Source: a virus. From it: a stretch of 20,497 nt of DNA. Location: the IMG/VR virus record IMGVR_UViG_3300037189_012839, positions 1-20,497 of that record. One strand, 5' to 3'. The position numbers and the translations under genes are program-made. Of the stretch, positions 1 to 7,099 are shown in pieces. The notes under the pieces are model-generated. The model had not been told where the DNA came from. It made no database searches and saw only the letters and a list, made by a program, of their open reading frames with translations. Within the stretch, counting starts at the first letter, position 1; every line of letters begins with the position of its first letter.

Positions 1-2241
1 ATTCCATAACAGCATACCTTTTGGATATAGTGTTGGATCAGGAGCATCTGGGTCTAAGAAGTCGCTGGATAGTAATTGTACAATAGTACCGCTTGGAGCA
101 ACTGTTGCTGTGCCGCCACTTGTGCCTGCACGAGCATCGCCAAACACGATACCGTTTTCTGTTGTTTGGTCGCTGTTGTCAACCAATACCCACGTTGATG
201 ATTGATAGTTATACTTACGAATAACCGGGAAGTTTTCTAAATCACTAGTGTCTATCCATAGATCACCGTTGGCTAATGGAGTATTATCGCTTTGTACTGT
301 TGGCTTGCTTGCTGAAATAATAGGACCGTTAGGGTCTGTAGTTGTACCACCAGCTTGGTTTTGTGTATAACCCAAATATCCCTTCCAAGTCGTACCGTTG
401 TTGATCATAATATCAACAGAGCTAGCAATGTTAGTATTATACCATACAGTACCATCTGCTGGAACAGTCGATGGTGCAGTATCACTAATTGTTGCAAAAC
501 CGTTACCAGAAACGCCTGTTGAACTTGGGCTCCATAAGCTGGCCACATATTGACCTGTTGTGCCTGCTGGACTAGCAAAGAAATTTGATGTAGTTCCTAC
601 CGTGAACAATTTACCAATAGGACCAGTACCCGCCGCCGGTGCAGTATCTGTAAATCGCAGTTCACCACCTAGGCTGTGTGTAATTGTGATAACATTGGTT
701 GTGGTGTTGTAACTAGCAACAATATTTGTTGTAGCAGGTAATGCGGCTACCAAATACTGTACAAATGTAGCGGCATCAGCTGAAGTGGAGGCCGCTGTAA
801 ATGACACAGTAGTTGATATTAAACTAGTACTACCTGGAGAACTTTCTAATATATTAAATGTATTTGTTCCAGCTACAAATGTGCCAGTTGTAACAGCCAC
901 AGAAGTAATCGATGTCGTAGATCTAGCAGTACGTATGTAGGCTTTAAAATGTGTTAATGACGGTGATTGCTCGTCATCGTTATACTTGATATAAACTGTT
1001 CCTGCTGGTACATTGAGACCGCCACCGGTTGGATCTAAAGTTGCTAATGCACTTTGTCCGTTAGCATATAATCCCACTGGTTGCTCTTTCCATGCACCTG
1101 CGGCACTGTTGTATTTTTTAACAATCCAATCAGAACCTAAATTAGCACTGGTAGTTTTTAACCATACAGAGCCAGTTGGGCGACCGTTTGCTGTAGTGGT
1201 ATTATCGGTTGCTTTGTATAATGGAACACTGGTATGAGCACTTAATGTTAACGCTGGGCTCATATAGGTAGTTGCAACTAAACCAACTTTGGTCACTGCT
1301 GTACCACTAATAATTAGCAAGCCGTCTGCGGTACCGTTTGTACTTTTTGCTGTGCTGTCTACAAATAAATTTAAATAACCGTTGATATTAACCGCTGTTA
1401 CGCCTGTTACGTTTGCACCAATGGCTGTGATCAAACCAGTTAGCGTGGTAACACCGGTCATGTTAATAGTAATAGCGTTAATTGTTAATGTATCAGATGC
1501 TAGCGTAATAGAACTGTTATTAACGTTTCCTACAGCAGTCGGCCATGAATTTTGCCAGGCTGCTGTTCCAACTTCTACCCATGTACCTGCGGCACTTCCT
1601 GAAAGATATTTTTTAAAATATAATTTTTGTAATGTAGTTGCGGCCACAAGTGCATAGTCACCTAGTGCGCCAACGCTGGCCAACGGGGCTCCTGTACTAC
1701 TACCGCCAACTAATTTTGCAACATCAGTGATAACTGTTACGGGTTGTACGGTGAATGATTGACCACCAGTAGTAGTAGCGGCAGCGCCATTCCATTCAAA
1801 TACGCCATATTTGCTGTTAGCAGTATCAATCCAATAACTACCATCGACCGGATCGCCCACTGGAGTTTTAGTAGTTCCTGTTAGTGACCCTAGATCTAAA
1901 TCTGCACGTACTACATACGCACGGTTACTAACTCCTAAGAAACTATAAGCGGCTTCTAAGCCATATTCGTTTTGTTCTCCAGCATGGATAGGATTGTTTT
2001 CTGCATCTGTGTAAAATTTTGGAATACCAAAAGTATCTGATACATCTTTTTGGCTAGTAAGTAAGTATACTTGCCCAGCGTTCATAGCTAAGGTGCCCGG
2101 CGCTGTGCCAGTTCCTGAACCGTTTGGTTTATTTTCTGCCGAAGCAACAATGAATAGGGGTACTGTTCCTGCGCCTGCAGGTGTGTAGAAACTTTCATCT
2201 ACGACTGTGACCGCTACGCCTGGTGAACTTAATTGTGCCAT
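1..2241 (-). CDS. 18: Contractile tail sheath protein, T4 gp18-like (3' end beyond window)
   Basis: Subunit of the contractile sheath around the tail tube; it drives DNA injection. The reading frame is open from the ATG at 2241 to base 1 (747 codons seen, no stop), so the C-terminus is missing. The N-terminus MAQLSSPGVAVTVVDES has the S-P-G-V start typical of myovirus sheath proteins, followed by FIVASAENKPNGSG. The last visible stretch, DPTLYPKGMLLWN, matches the conserved core before the sheath C-terminal domain. T4 gp18 is 659 aa, so this protein is clearly longer. The middle, about residues 130-700, is Thr/Ser/Gly-rich and carries at least four short Trp modules (W137 in DGSYWIDT, W360 in VWLKTT, W600 in VWYNT, W662 in LWIDT), probably surface-exposed insertions. 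The start is supported by GGAGA at 2249-2253 and a late promoter at 2274-2281. Family call is secure; the role of the inserts is inference. Confidence 0.9.
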   Translation of the reverse strand, partial: MAQLSSPGVAVTVVDESFYTPAGAGTVPLFIVASAENKPNGSGTGTAPGTLAMNAGQVYLLTSQKDVSDTFGIPKFYTDAENNPIHAGEQNEYGLEAAYSFLGVSNRAYVVRADLDLGSLTGTTKTPVGDPVDGSYWIDTANSKYGVFEWNGAAATTTGGQSFTVQPVTVITDVAKLVGGSSTGAPLASVGALGDYALVAATTLQKLYFKKYLSGSAAGTWVEVGTAAWQNSWPTAVGNVNNSSITLASDTLTINAITINMTGVTTLTGLITAIGANVTGVTAVNINGYLNLFVDSTAKSTNGTADGLLIISGTAVTKVGLVATTYMSPALTLSAHTSVPLYKATDNTTTANGRPTGSVWLKTTSANLGSDWIVKKYNSAAGAWKEQPVGLYANGQSALATLDPTGGGLNVPAGTVYIKYNDDEQSPSLTHFKAYIRTARSTTSITSVAVTTGTFVAGTNTFNILESSPGSTSLISTTVSFTAASTSADAATFVQYLVAALPATTNIVASYNTTTNVITITHSLGGELRFTDTAPAAGTGPIGKLFTVGTTSNFFASPAGTTGQYVASLWSPSSTGVSGNGFATISDTAPSTVPADGTVWYNTNIASSVDIMINNGTTWKGYLGYTQNQAGGTTTDPNGPIISASKPTVQSDNTPLANGDLWIDTSDLENFPVIRKYNYQSSTWVLVDNSDQTTENGIVFGDARAGTSGGTATVAPSGTIVQLLSSDFLDPDAPDPTLYPKGMLLWN

Positions 2242-2252
2242 TTTATAATCTC

Positions 2253-2273
2253 CATGAAGACATGTTCTTCATG
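2253..2273. repeat. 8-bp inverted repeat in the sheath leader region
   Basis: CATGAAGA (2253-2260) and TCTTCATG (2266-2273) are perfect inverted arms around a 5-base loop. They lie between the late promoter and the Shine-Dalgarno GGAGA, which touches the repeat at 2253. A transcript starting at the predicted late site (about 2268) would lack part of one arm, so a full hairpin would form only in read-through RNA or as DNA. No function can be assigned. Confidence 0.5.
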
Positions 2274-2281
2274 TATTTATA
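2274..2281 (-). promoter_or_regulatory. T4-type late promoter for the sheath gene
   Basis: The minus strand reads TATAAATA, an exact match to the T4 late -10 octamer. Using the T4 spacing (last A at -6), the transcript would start near 2268, giving a leader of about 27 nt with GGAGA ahead of the ATG at 2241. Confidence 0.75.
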
Positions 2282-2307
2282 GTATTTGAACTTTTTGTAG
2301 CTAGTTA

Positions 2308-2336
2308 ACACCTTAAAAAAGGGGACAAAAAGGTGT
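2308..2336. repeat. Inverted repeat upstream of the HNH-like gene
   Basis: ACACCTT (2308-2314) pairs with AAGGTGT (2330-2336) around a 15-base loop. An alternative short palindrome, CCTT-AAAA-AAGG (2311-2322), shares an arm with it. The repeat ends about 10 bases before the ATG at 2346 and overlaps the possible late promoter 2334-2341. It could be an operator or a weak hairpin, or chance in an A-rich stretch. Confidence 0.35.
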
Positions 2337-2341
2337 AAATA
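2334..2341 (+). promoter_or_regulatory. Late-promoter-like octamer directly before the HNH-like gene
   Basis: TGTAAATA matches the T4 late octamer TATAAATA at 7 of 8 positions and ends four bases before the ATG at 2346. With T4 spacing the predicted start would fall at about 2347, essentially on the start codon, so a transcript would be leaderless or nearly so. A Shine-Dalgarno is weak here (AAAAAGG at 2327-2333). The same geometry recurs before 4161. Confidence 0.4.
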
Positions 2342-2345
2342 CTTT

Positions 2346-2681
2346 ATGAGACCACTTTGTTCCTGCGGATATAGACCAGCTGCCGTTAACTATGTTAAAG
2401 GTGGTCGTACCTATTATAGGCGACTGTGCGAACCTTGCCTAAGGGGAGGAAAATACTCTGGCATTGCACGATGGTTTCGTGCGGGGTATAAAATAAAAAA
2501 CGCCTGCGATAAATGCGGATTTAAATCACCGCATCGAGAAGTATTTTCAGTATTTCATGTAGACGGAGATTTAAATAACTGTAGCCATATAAATCTTAAG
2601 ACGGTATGTGCAAATTGCCAGCGTGTTCTACATAAGGAAGGGGTAAAGTGGCGCCAAGGGGATCTTGTACCAGACCTTTAA
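2346..2681 (+). CDS. Small HNH-like zinc-finger protein
   Basis: A 111-aa basic protein with paired Cys knuckles: C5/C7 and C28/C31 in the N-terminal half, then C54-x2-C57 and C88-x2-C91. Between the last two pairs lies FHVDGDLNNCSHINLKTV, which resembles the core of HNH nucleases (HIDG.xNN..NL), although the first His of the usual HH pair is Phe here. It therefore looks like an HNH/treble-clef Zn fold, possibly a nuclease, possibly only DNA-binding. I recall similar small proteins near the sheath gene in marine T4-like phages. It is the only plus-strand gene between two minus-strand ones and shares its last 86 bases with the 3' end of the dNMP kinase gene. The start at 2346 is chosen because Cys5 and Cys7 of the first knuckle follow it directly. 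No intron or inserted-gene context is seen, so a homing role is not supported. Confidence 0.75.
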   Translation: MRPLCSCGYRPAAVNYVKGGRTYYRRLCEPCLRGGKYSGIARWFRAGYKIKNACDKCGFKSPHREVFSVFHVDGDLNNCSHINLKTVCANCQRVLHKEGVKWRQGDLVPDL

Positions 2682-3276
2682 CCTGCGTATATAGATCGTC
2701 TATAGTTTCATTATTGTCTAATACATGGTCAAACTCAGTGCCAACCCAAGCAGTTTCGCTAGCATGGACTCCATAACTAGATAATTTTTCCTTGAACATT
2801 TCCTTACCTTCGTTGGCATATTTGGCCACTTCATACCATTCGGGTTCCGCGCCACGAACTACACGAATAACAATGCCGCCTGCGGCTTTAATTGATTTGA
2901 TCTCATTAGGAAAACGGCAGTCGCTTATAACAATGTCGTCTCTGCTGTTGCGAAGTTTATTCTCTAAGCTGGCAATCCAAATATCGTCATGAAAACCTTT
3001 ACGGCAAACTTCTGTGCCCCAGTACTGTAGTACCCACCGTGGAGTTAAGTTAGGCATGTTTAAGCGTTCAGCCCACCACGGATCTATTTGTTCTCGCCAC
3101 TCTCGAGCCTGTTTAGTTCGACCCTCTAGCATCATGCGATCCCAACCAAATACTTGGGCAACAGCATCTTTTAAACTGTTGGCAAAACTTTCTCTTCGAA
3201 AACCATGGAAATTAGTAAGATAATCGGCAATAGTATCTTTGCCAGAACCGATAAAACCGCACACGCCTATAATCAT
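2596..3276 (-). CDS. 1: Deoxynucleoside monophosphate kinase, T4 gp1-like
   Basis: Phosphorylates dNMPs to dNDPs for phage DNA synthesis, with ATP as donor, in the cytoplasm. The N-terminus MIIGVCGFIGSGKDT holds the P-loop (GxxGSGKDT, residues 7-15, Lys13). Further family features are the LQYWGTEVCR segment, DIWIASLE, and the ISDCRFPNE strand (Asp in the Walker-B/LID area) followed by VIRVVRG. T4 gp1 is 241 aa; this one is 226 aa. It starts at the ATG 3276 behind AGGGGG and a strong sigma70-type promoter (3298-3326), so it is probably expressed early by host polymerase, unlike its structural neighbours. The last 28 codons and stop lie antisense to the HNH-like gene; the extreme C-terminal tail (LPLPYVEHAGNLHIPS) is thus an overprinted extension and may be dispensable. 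Confidence 0.9.
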   Translation of the reverse strand: MIIGVCGFIGSGKDTIADYLTNFHGFRRESFANSLKDAVAQVFGWDRMMLEGRTKQAREWREQIDPWWAERLNMPNLTPRWVLQYWGTEVCRKGFHDDIWIASLENKLRNSRDDIVISDCRFPNEIKSIKAAGGIVIRVVRGAEPEWYEVAKYANEGKEMFKEKLSSYGVHASETAWVGTEFDHVLDNNETIDDLYTQVKGLVQDPLGATLPLPYVEHAGNLHIPS

Positions 3277-3297
3277 AGAGCCCCCTAAAGTAACTCT

Positions 3298-3326
3298 AGT
3301 ATATAACAGTTAGATTACAATGTCAA
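3298..3326 (-). promoter_or_regulatory. Sigma70-type promoter for the dNMP kinase gene
   Basis: On the minus strand TTGACA (3321-3326) and TATACT (3298-3303) are separated by exactly 17 bases. This is a consensus -35 and a 5-of-6 -10 hexamer, about 20 bases upstream of the kinase ATG. It lies just downstream of the stop of the gp13-like gene on the same strand, so the kinase can be switched on independently of late transcription. Confidence 0.8.
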
Positions 3327-3334
3327 TTTATTTG

Positions 3335-4117
3335 TTAGCCAAGAACAAAATAGTAGCCAGTACCGCCAGCAGTAAAGTCCATTAATTCTTTATCTAATTT
3401 GTCCAACTCTGTATTTCCAGCAGTTAATAATGCAGTACCGTTAAGGGTGATTGGACTACCTGGTCCTGCAATACTACCAAATTTACTACGTGCTTCGCCT
3501 AGCATTAGTTTAGCAGTGGCCAGCGTATAGTCTTTGAGCCATTGTTTAGCATAGGTGTCTTGTAGTAAAACCCAGTCCGGGCGGAAATTGTAACTTTGTA
3601 CAAGGATTTGTTCTCCTTGAGCAAATGGCCGTTGTAAAATGTTTAGTATGTGGCTAGTAGGTTTCCAGCTAAATTCAATGTAGCTACCAAACATACGACC
3701 TACTAACTTTTGATACCCAGCAAACATATCGTATGTTGCTAGACCGCCCATCATACTGCCGCTCATCAAATAAGTGTTAGTGTACGCCAAGTTGAATGGT
3801 TCGAACAATGTTCCACCTGCACCTATACCACTTCTTGATCCAACAGCTCTACGGAAAACTTGTCTAACCGTGATAACTTCATCGGGCAACCTATACTCAT
3901 TTTGATCTTGGATCAGTTCAAGGAATAAGTAGCTTTCTTCAACAGCATTTGGGCTTTTTTGACGATAGCGATTTAGGGCTCGATCTAGGGCTGTTTCATA
4001 ATGAATAGGGTCTAACTCAACCTCAATCATACCATCGCCCAACATGGTTTTTACATAGTCGAATACCTTGTTGCGCTCAGTAGTAGAATTAGAGTCGGTT
4101 GTTGCTATTTCGTCCAT
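3335..4117 (-). CDS. 13: Neck protein, T4 gp13-like
   Basis: Part of the head-neck connector that closes the filled capsid and joins it to the tail. In this 260-aa protein residues 17-65 (NKVFDYVKTMLGD..IEVELDP..YETALDRAL..Y) align with the N-terminal part of T4 gp13 (..[26 protein letters not shown]). The C-terminal WLKDYTLATAKLMLGEARSKF, a following Gly/Pro turn, TLNG, and the closing YYFVLG align with the end of T4 gp13. It is shorter than T4 gp13 (309 aa). The start at 4117 has a good AGGAGAA at 4125-4131. It diverges from the gp14-like gene across only 43 bases that contain back-to-back late promoters. The call rests on remembered family sequences and on the gp14/gp15 neighbours. Confidence 0.85.
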   Translation of the reverse strand: MDEIATTDSNSTTERNKVFDYVKTMLGDGMIEVELDPIHYETALDRALNRYRQKSPNAVEESYLFLELIQDQNEYRLPDEVITVRQVFRRAVGSRSGIGAGGTLFEPFNLAYTNTYLMSGSMMGGLATYDMFAGYQKLVGRMFGSYIEFSWKPTSHILNILQRPFAQGEQILVQSYNFRPDWVLLQDTYAKQWLKDYTLATAKLMLGEARSKFGSIAGPGSPITLNGTALLTAGNTELDKLDKELMDFTAGGTGYYFVLG

Positions 4118-4135
4118 TTTTTAGTTCTCCTAGTA

Positions 4136-4143
4136 TATTTAGC
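4136..4143 (-). promoter_or_regulatory. Late promoter for the gp13-like gene
   Basis: The minus strand reads GCTAAATA, a late-octamer variant (the CTAAATA form is common in marine T4-like phages). It sits just upstream of the AGGAGAA (4125-4131) and ATG (4117), so any leader would be very short, about 13 nt. Confidence 0.55.
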
Positions 4144-4147
4144 TGGC

Positions 4148-4155
4148 GATAAATA
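4148..4155 (+). promoter_or_regulatory. Late promoter abutting the gp14-like start codon
   Basis: GATAAATA matches TATAAATA at 7 of 8 positions. With T4 spacing the predicted transcription start is 4161, which is the A of the gp14-like ATG. There is no Shine-Dalgarno in the 20 bases before the ATG, so the operon's first message may be leaderless. It lies four bases from the divergent promoter 4136-4143. Confidence 0.55.
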
Positions 4156-4160
4156 TCATT

Positions 4161-5600
4161 ATGCCAAGACTCTCCCTATACAAACCAGAAAAAGGCAACG
4201 ACTATAAATTTATAGATCGTCAAGCCAGTGAAATGTTCCAAGCTGGCGGAACTGACGTATATTTGCACAAATATCTAGGTCCTAGCACCGGTGTTACGCA
4301 AAGTGCAGATCAGCCTGCGTATGCTACACAAAATGTAGCCAATATACAAGATCTACTATTTTTAGAAAATCGTGATCGTAAATACGATACTGAAATTTAT
4401 CGCATTAGAGGTTTATATAATGTACAAAATATTGATTTTAATCTAAGTCAATTTGGCTTGTTTATCGACAACGATACATTGTACATGACTGTACACATTA
4501 ATGATTTTATCAAATATATTGGTCGTAAACCGATTAGTGGCGATGTGCTAGAGTTGCCGCATTTGCGAGATGATTTTGCTCTCAACGATTTTGATATTAG
4601 TTTACCTAGATACTATGTCATTGAAGATGTAGGTCGTGCCAGTGAAGGATTTTCAGTAACTTGGTTCCCGCATCTGTATCGATTAAAACTTAAAAAGATT
4701 ACAGACAGTCAGCAATTTGCCGATATACTAAATCAGCCAGCGGTTGATGCTAACGGCAATCCTAGCGATACTACACTACGAGATTTAATCAGCACTCACA
4801 GCAAAGAATTACAAATTAATGATCAAGTAATTGCTCAGGCCGAAGCAGATGCTCCTAAGAGTGGTTACGAGACTAGACAATTTTATACACTAGCTGTAGA
4901 TGCAGATACCGGTAAATCACTATTACAAACCGCTGACGAAGCAGACATACTGGCCAGTAATGTTAGTACATCGGTCCGCGCCGGTAATGTTACTGATGTA
5001 CCGGTACGTAGCGGATACTCGGGATATATGTTAGGTGACGGATTTCCAGCCAACGGGTATGAATTTGGGTTTGGAATTCAGTTTCCAGATACGGCTCAGC
5101 AAAATGATTTCTTCTTGCGTACAGATTTTATGCCCAATAGATTATTTAGATTTGATAGTACTCGCTGGGTTAAAGTTGAAGATAATGTGCGTATGAATAT
5201 GACTAATAACGATACAAGACAAACATTAAAAGCTGGATTTATCAACAATAACAACTACACATATAACAATGACGTTGGTTCAGATTATGTAACATTAACG
5301 GTTGGCGATAGCACTGTTAATACCACTATTGATTATGTATTACCTACCTATGTTGTTTTAAAATATGACACACTAATGTTAGATTATGCTGTATCAGATT
5401 ATCCTAATCTAGTTACATCATATAGCTATCTAAGTCCGGCAGGCTTACGCAGTAATAAGGTTAGAGTTAACCTACCAATAATTGCCGGTGTTCAACAAAC
5501 CATACCTAATGCAGGTGCATGGAATGTGACGCTATATAACTATAGAGAAAATCAAAGACAGAGTCTTTCAACAGCTCTTAAACCTAAGGCGGATTTCTAA
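4161..5600 (+). CDS. 14: Neck protein, probable T4 gp14-like
   Basis: A 479-aa protein beginning MPRLSLYKPEKGNDYKF, an N-terminus I recognise from neck/structural proteins of marine T4-like phages. Residues 100-190 carry a hydrophobic strand (LYMTVHINDF), then GRKPISGDVLELPH and FVIEDV-type strands ending WFPHLYRLKLKKI. This parallels the T4 gp14 order (NGKEPKEGDLIYFPMDN ... PYDPFYQLG ... RKITAGKF). T4 gp14 is 256 aa, so about 220 extra residues are present, mostly in the C-terminal half (from about residue 240), whose function I cannot name. Position between gp13-like and gp15-like genes supports the call. Its stop overlaps the next ATG by one base (TAATG), implying translational coupling. 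The start has no Shine-Dalgarno but is supported by the conserved-looking N-terminus. It could be another neck/collar component. Confidence 0.7.
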   Translation: MPRLSLYKPEKGNDYKFIDRQASEMFQAGGTDVYLHKYLGPSTGVTQSADQPAYATQNVANIQDLLFLENRDRKYDTEIYRIRGLYNVQNIDFNLSQFGLFIDNDTLYMTVHINDFIKYIGRKPISGDVLELPHLRDDFALNDFDISLPRYYVIEDVGRASEGFSVTWFPHLYRLKLKKITDSQQFADILNQPAVDANGNPSDTTLRDLISTHSKELQINDQVIAQAEADAPKSGYETRQFYTLAVDADTGKSLLQTADEADILASNVSTSVRAGNVTDVPVRSGYSGYMLGDGFPANGYEFGFGIQFPDTAQQNDFFLRTDFMPNRLFRFDSTRWVKVEDNVRMNMTNNDTRQTLKAGFINNNNYTYNNDVGSDYVTLTVGDSTVNTTIDYVLPTYVVLKYDTLMLDYAVSDYPNLVTSYSYLSPAGLRSNKVRVNLPIIAGVQQTIPNAGAWNVTLYNYRENQRQSLSTALKPKADF

Positions 5601-7099
5601 TGCAATGGTTCTATGACGGGCAGATACGTAGATATCTTACCCAAACTATTAGAGTTTTCAGTAATTTTGTAGTCAAATACGGTGACGGTACTTTGGTACG
5701 TATACCAGTTATGTACGGTGATGCCGACAGACAGGTGGCTAGCATTATGAGAAATAACAGCGAAAACAAAATTAACTCTGTTCCTCGAATGTCGGTATAT
5801 GTTAGCGGATTAACCCCCGATGCAAGTCGTTTAAGCGATAGTACTTATGTAGGCAAACTACATTTTAGAGAGCGCGGGATTGATAATACCACTGGCGATT
5901 ATACCAACGGGCAAGGACGTAACTATACCGTTGAACGTCTAATGCCAACACCCTATAAACTAACCATGAAGTTAGATATTTGGTCTGCTAACACTGATCA
6001 GAAATTACAAATACTTGAACAAATTTTAGTCTTGTTTAATCCTACACTAGAATTACAAACAACCGACAACTACATTGATTGGACTAGTATAAGCACTCTC
6101 AATATAAATGATATTAATTGGTCTAGTAGGACAGTTCCTGTGGGGAATGATACTCCGATAGAAGTAGCGACCCTTACATTAGAAACACCGATATGGTTAA
6201 GTCCGCCGGTCAAAGTTAAACATCTCGGTGTTATTACTAAAATTGTTACCGGACTTTGGGGTAGTAAAGGAACAAATGAAACAGGATACATTGACGGTCT
6301 TGGTGCTGATTTGGCCGGTACTGGGGATTATACATTTTCAGATCAACTGGCATCTGTAGTTACTACAATAACTGATTACTCTTTACAAGTGTATAACGGC
6401 CAAGCTGTAGTTTTAGGTGCAACAGAAAATGTTGTACCGAGAGAACCTACATTGGATATTCCAACACGCATGGGCACTCCTATTGATTGGAATGATGTGT
6501 TTAATCGATATCCTGGAACGTACACTGCCGGATCAAGTAGATTATACCTTACACAACCAAATGGTAGTTATGTTGTTGGTACTGTTGCAATAAACCCCAC
6601 TGATTCAACTTTACTAGCAGTCTCTTGGGATCCGGATACATTAACGACTAACACCGGAATTGATAGCACAGCAAAATTAGATGTTGATCCTGGTTATAGT
6701 GCTGCCGGTAGTTATAGACCTAATAGTCCCGGAACATTCGATGCTATTATAAACCCTTTAACATTTAACCCAGGAACAGTTGTTGTTGGTACTAGATATC
6801 TTATTATAGATGATATTGGATCTTCTGTTAATTTAAAAGATAGCCAGTGGACTGGTACCCCTGGTACTGCTGCCGCTAATTATTCTCTTACTTGGGGTCC
6901 ATTAGTCGCACCTGCTAATAGCATTATAGAATACACCGGAACCGGTTGGAATACAATTTTTAATGCCGCCCAAGAAACCACTGTTATGGTCTGGCAAACT
7001 AATATATACACTGGAGTTCAATACAAATGGGACGGCGTGTCCTGGAGCAAGAGCTTTGAAGGTGAATATGAGCCAGGATCATGGAGACTAGAGTTATAG
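5600..7099 (+). CDS. 15: Tail terminator / sheath stabiliser, T4 gp15-like with C-terminal extension
   Basis: Caps the tail tube and sheath and docks the tail to the neck. Residues 1-215 follow T4 gp15 closely in pattern: FYDGQIRRYLTQ..RVFSNF (T4: FYNSSFRRYATL..DLFSNI), then RIPVMYGD, PRMSVYVSGL, PTPYKLTMKLDIWS, and LQILEQILVLFNPTLELQ (T4: FQIVEQILPYFQPHFN). T4 gp15 is 272 aa; this protein is 499 aa. The added residues from about 260 to 499 are repeat-like, with GTRYLIIDDIG, IIEYTGTGWN and the closing YKWDGVSWSKSFEGEYEPGSW, resembling Trp modules in the sheath gene of this window. AAGGCGGA at 5586-5593 supports the ATG at 5600. The last 19 bases overlap the Nudix gene. The core call is strong; the role of the extension is unknown. 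Confidence 0.85.
   Translation: MQWFYDGQIRRYLTQTIRVFSNFVVKYGDGTLVRIPVMYGDADRQVASIMRNNSENKINSVPRMSVYVSGLTPDASRLSDSTYVGKLHFRERGIDNTTGDYTNGQGRNYTVERLMPTPYKLTMKLDIWSANTDQKLQILEQILVLFNPTLELQTTDNYIDWTSISTLNINDINWSSRTVPVGNDTPIEVATLTLETPIWLSPPVKVKHLGVITKIVTGLWGSKGTNETGYIDGLGADLAGTGDYTFSDQLASVVTTITDYSLQVYNGQAVVLGATENVVPREPTLDIPTRMGTPIDWNDVFNRYPGTYTAGSSRLYLTQPNGSYVVGTVAINPTDSTLLAVSWDPDTLTTNTGIDSTAKLDVDPGYSAAGSYRPNSPGTFDAIINPLTFNPGTVVVGTRYLIIDDIGSSVNLKDSQWTGTPGTAAANYSLTWGPLVAPANSIIEYTGTGWNTIFNAAQETTVMVWQTNIYTGVQYKWDGVSWSKSFEGEYEPGSWRLEL

Noticed and set aside
1013-1657. Two plus-strand open frames inside the sheath gene
   Set aside because: The sheath frame is uninterrupted through them on the minus strand and has recognisable family ends; the plus-strand frames lack start signals and motifs.
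2346-2681. Homing endonuclease or mobile element
   Set aside because: Only an HNH-like Zn fold is visible; no intron, no split target gene and no flanking repeats.
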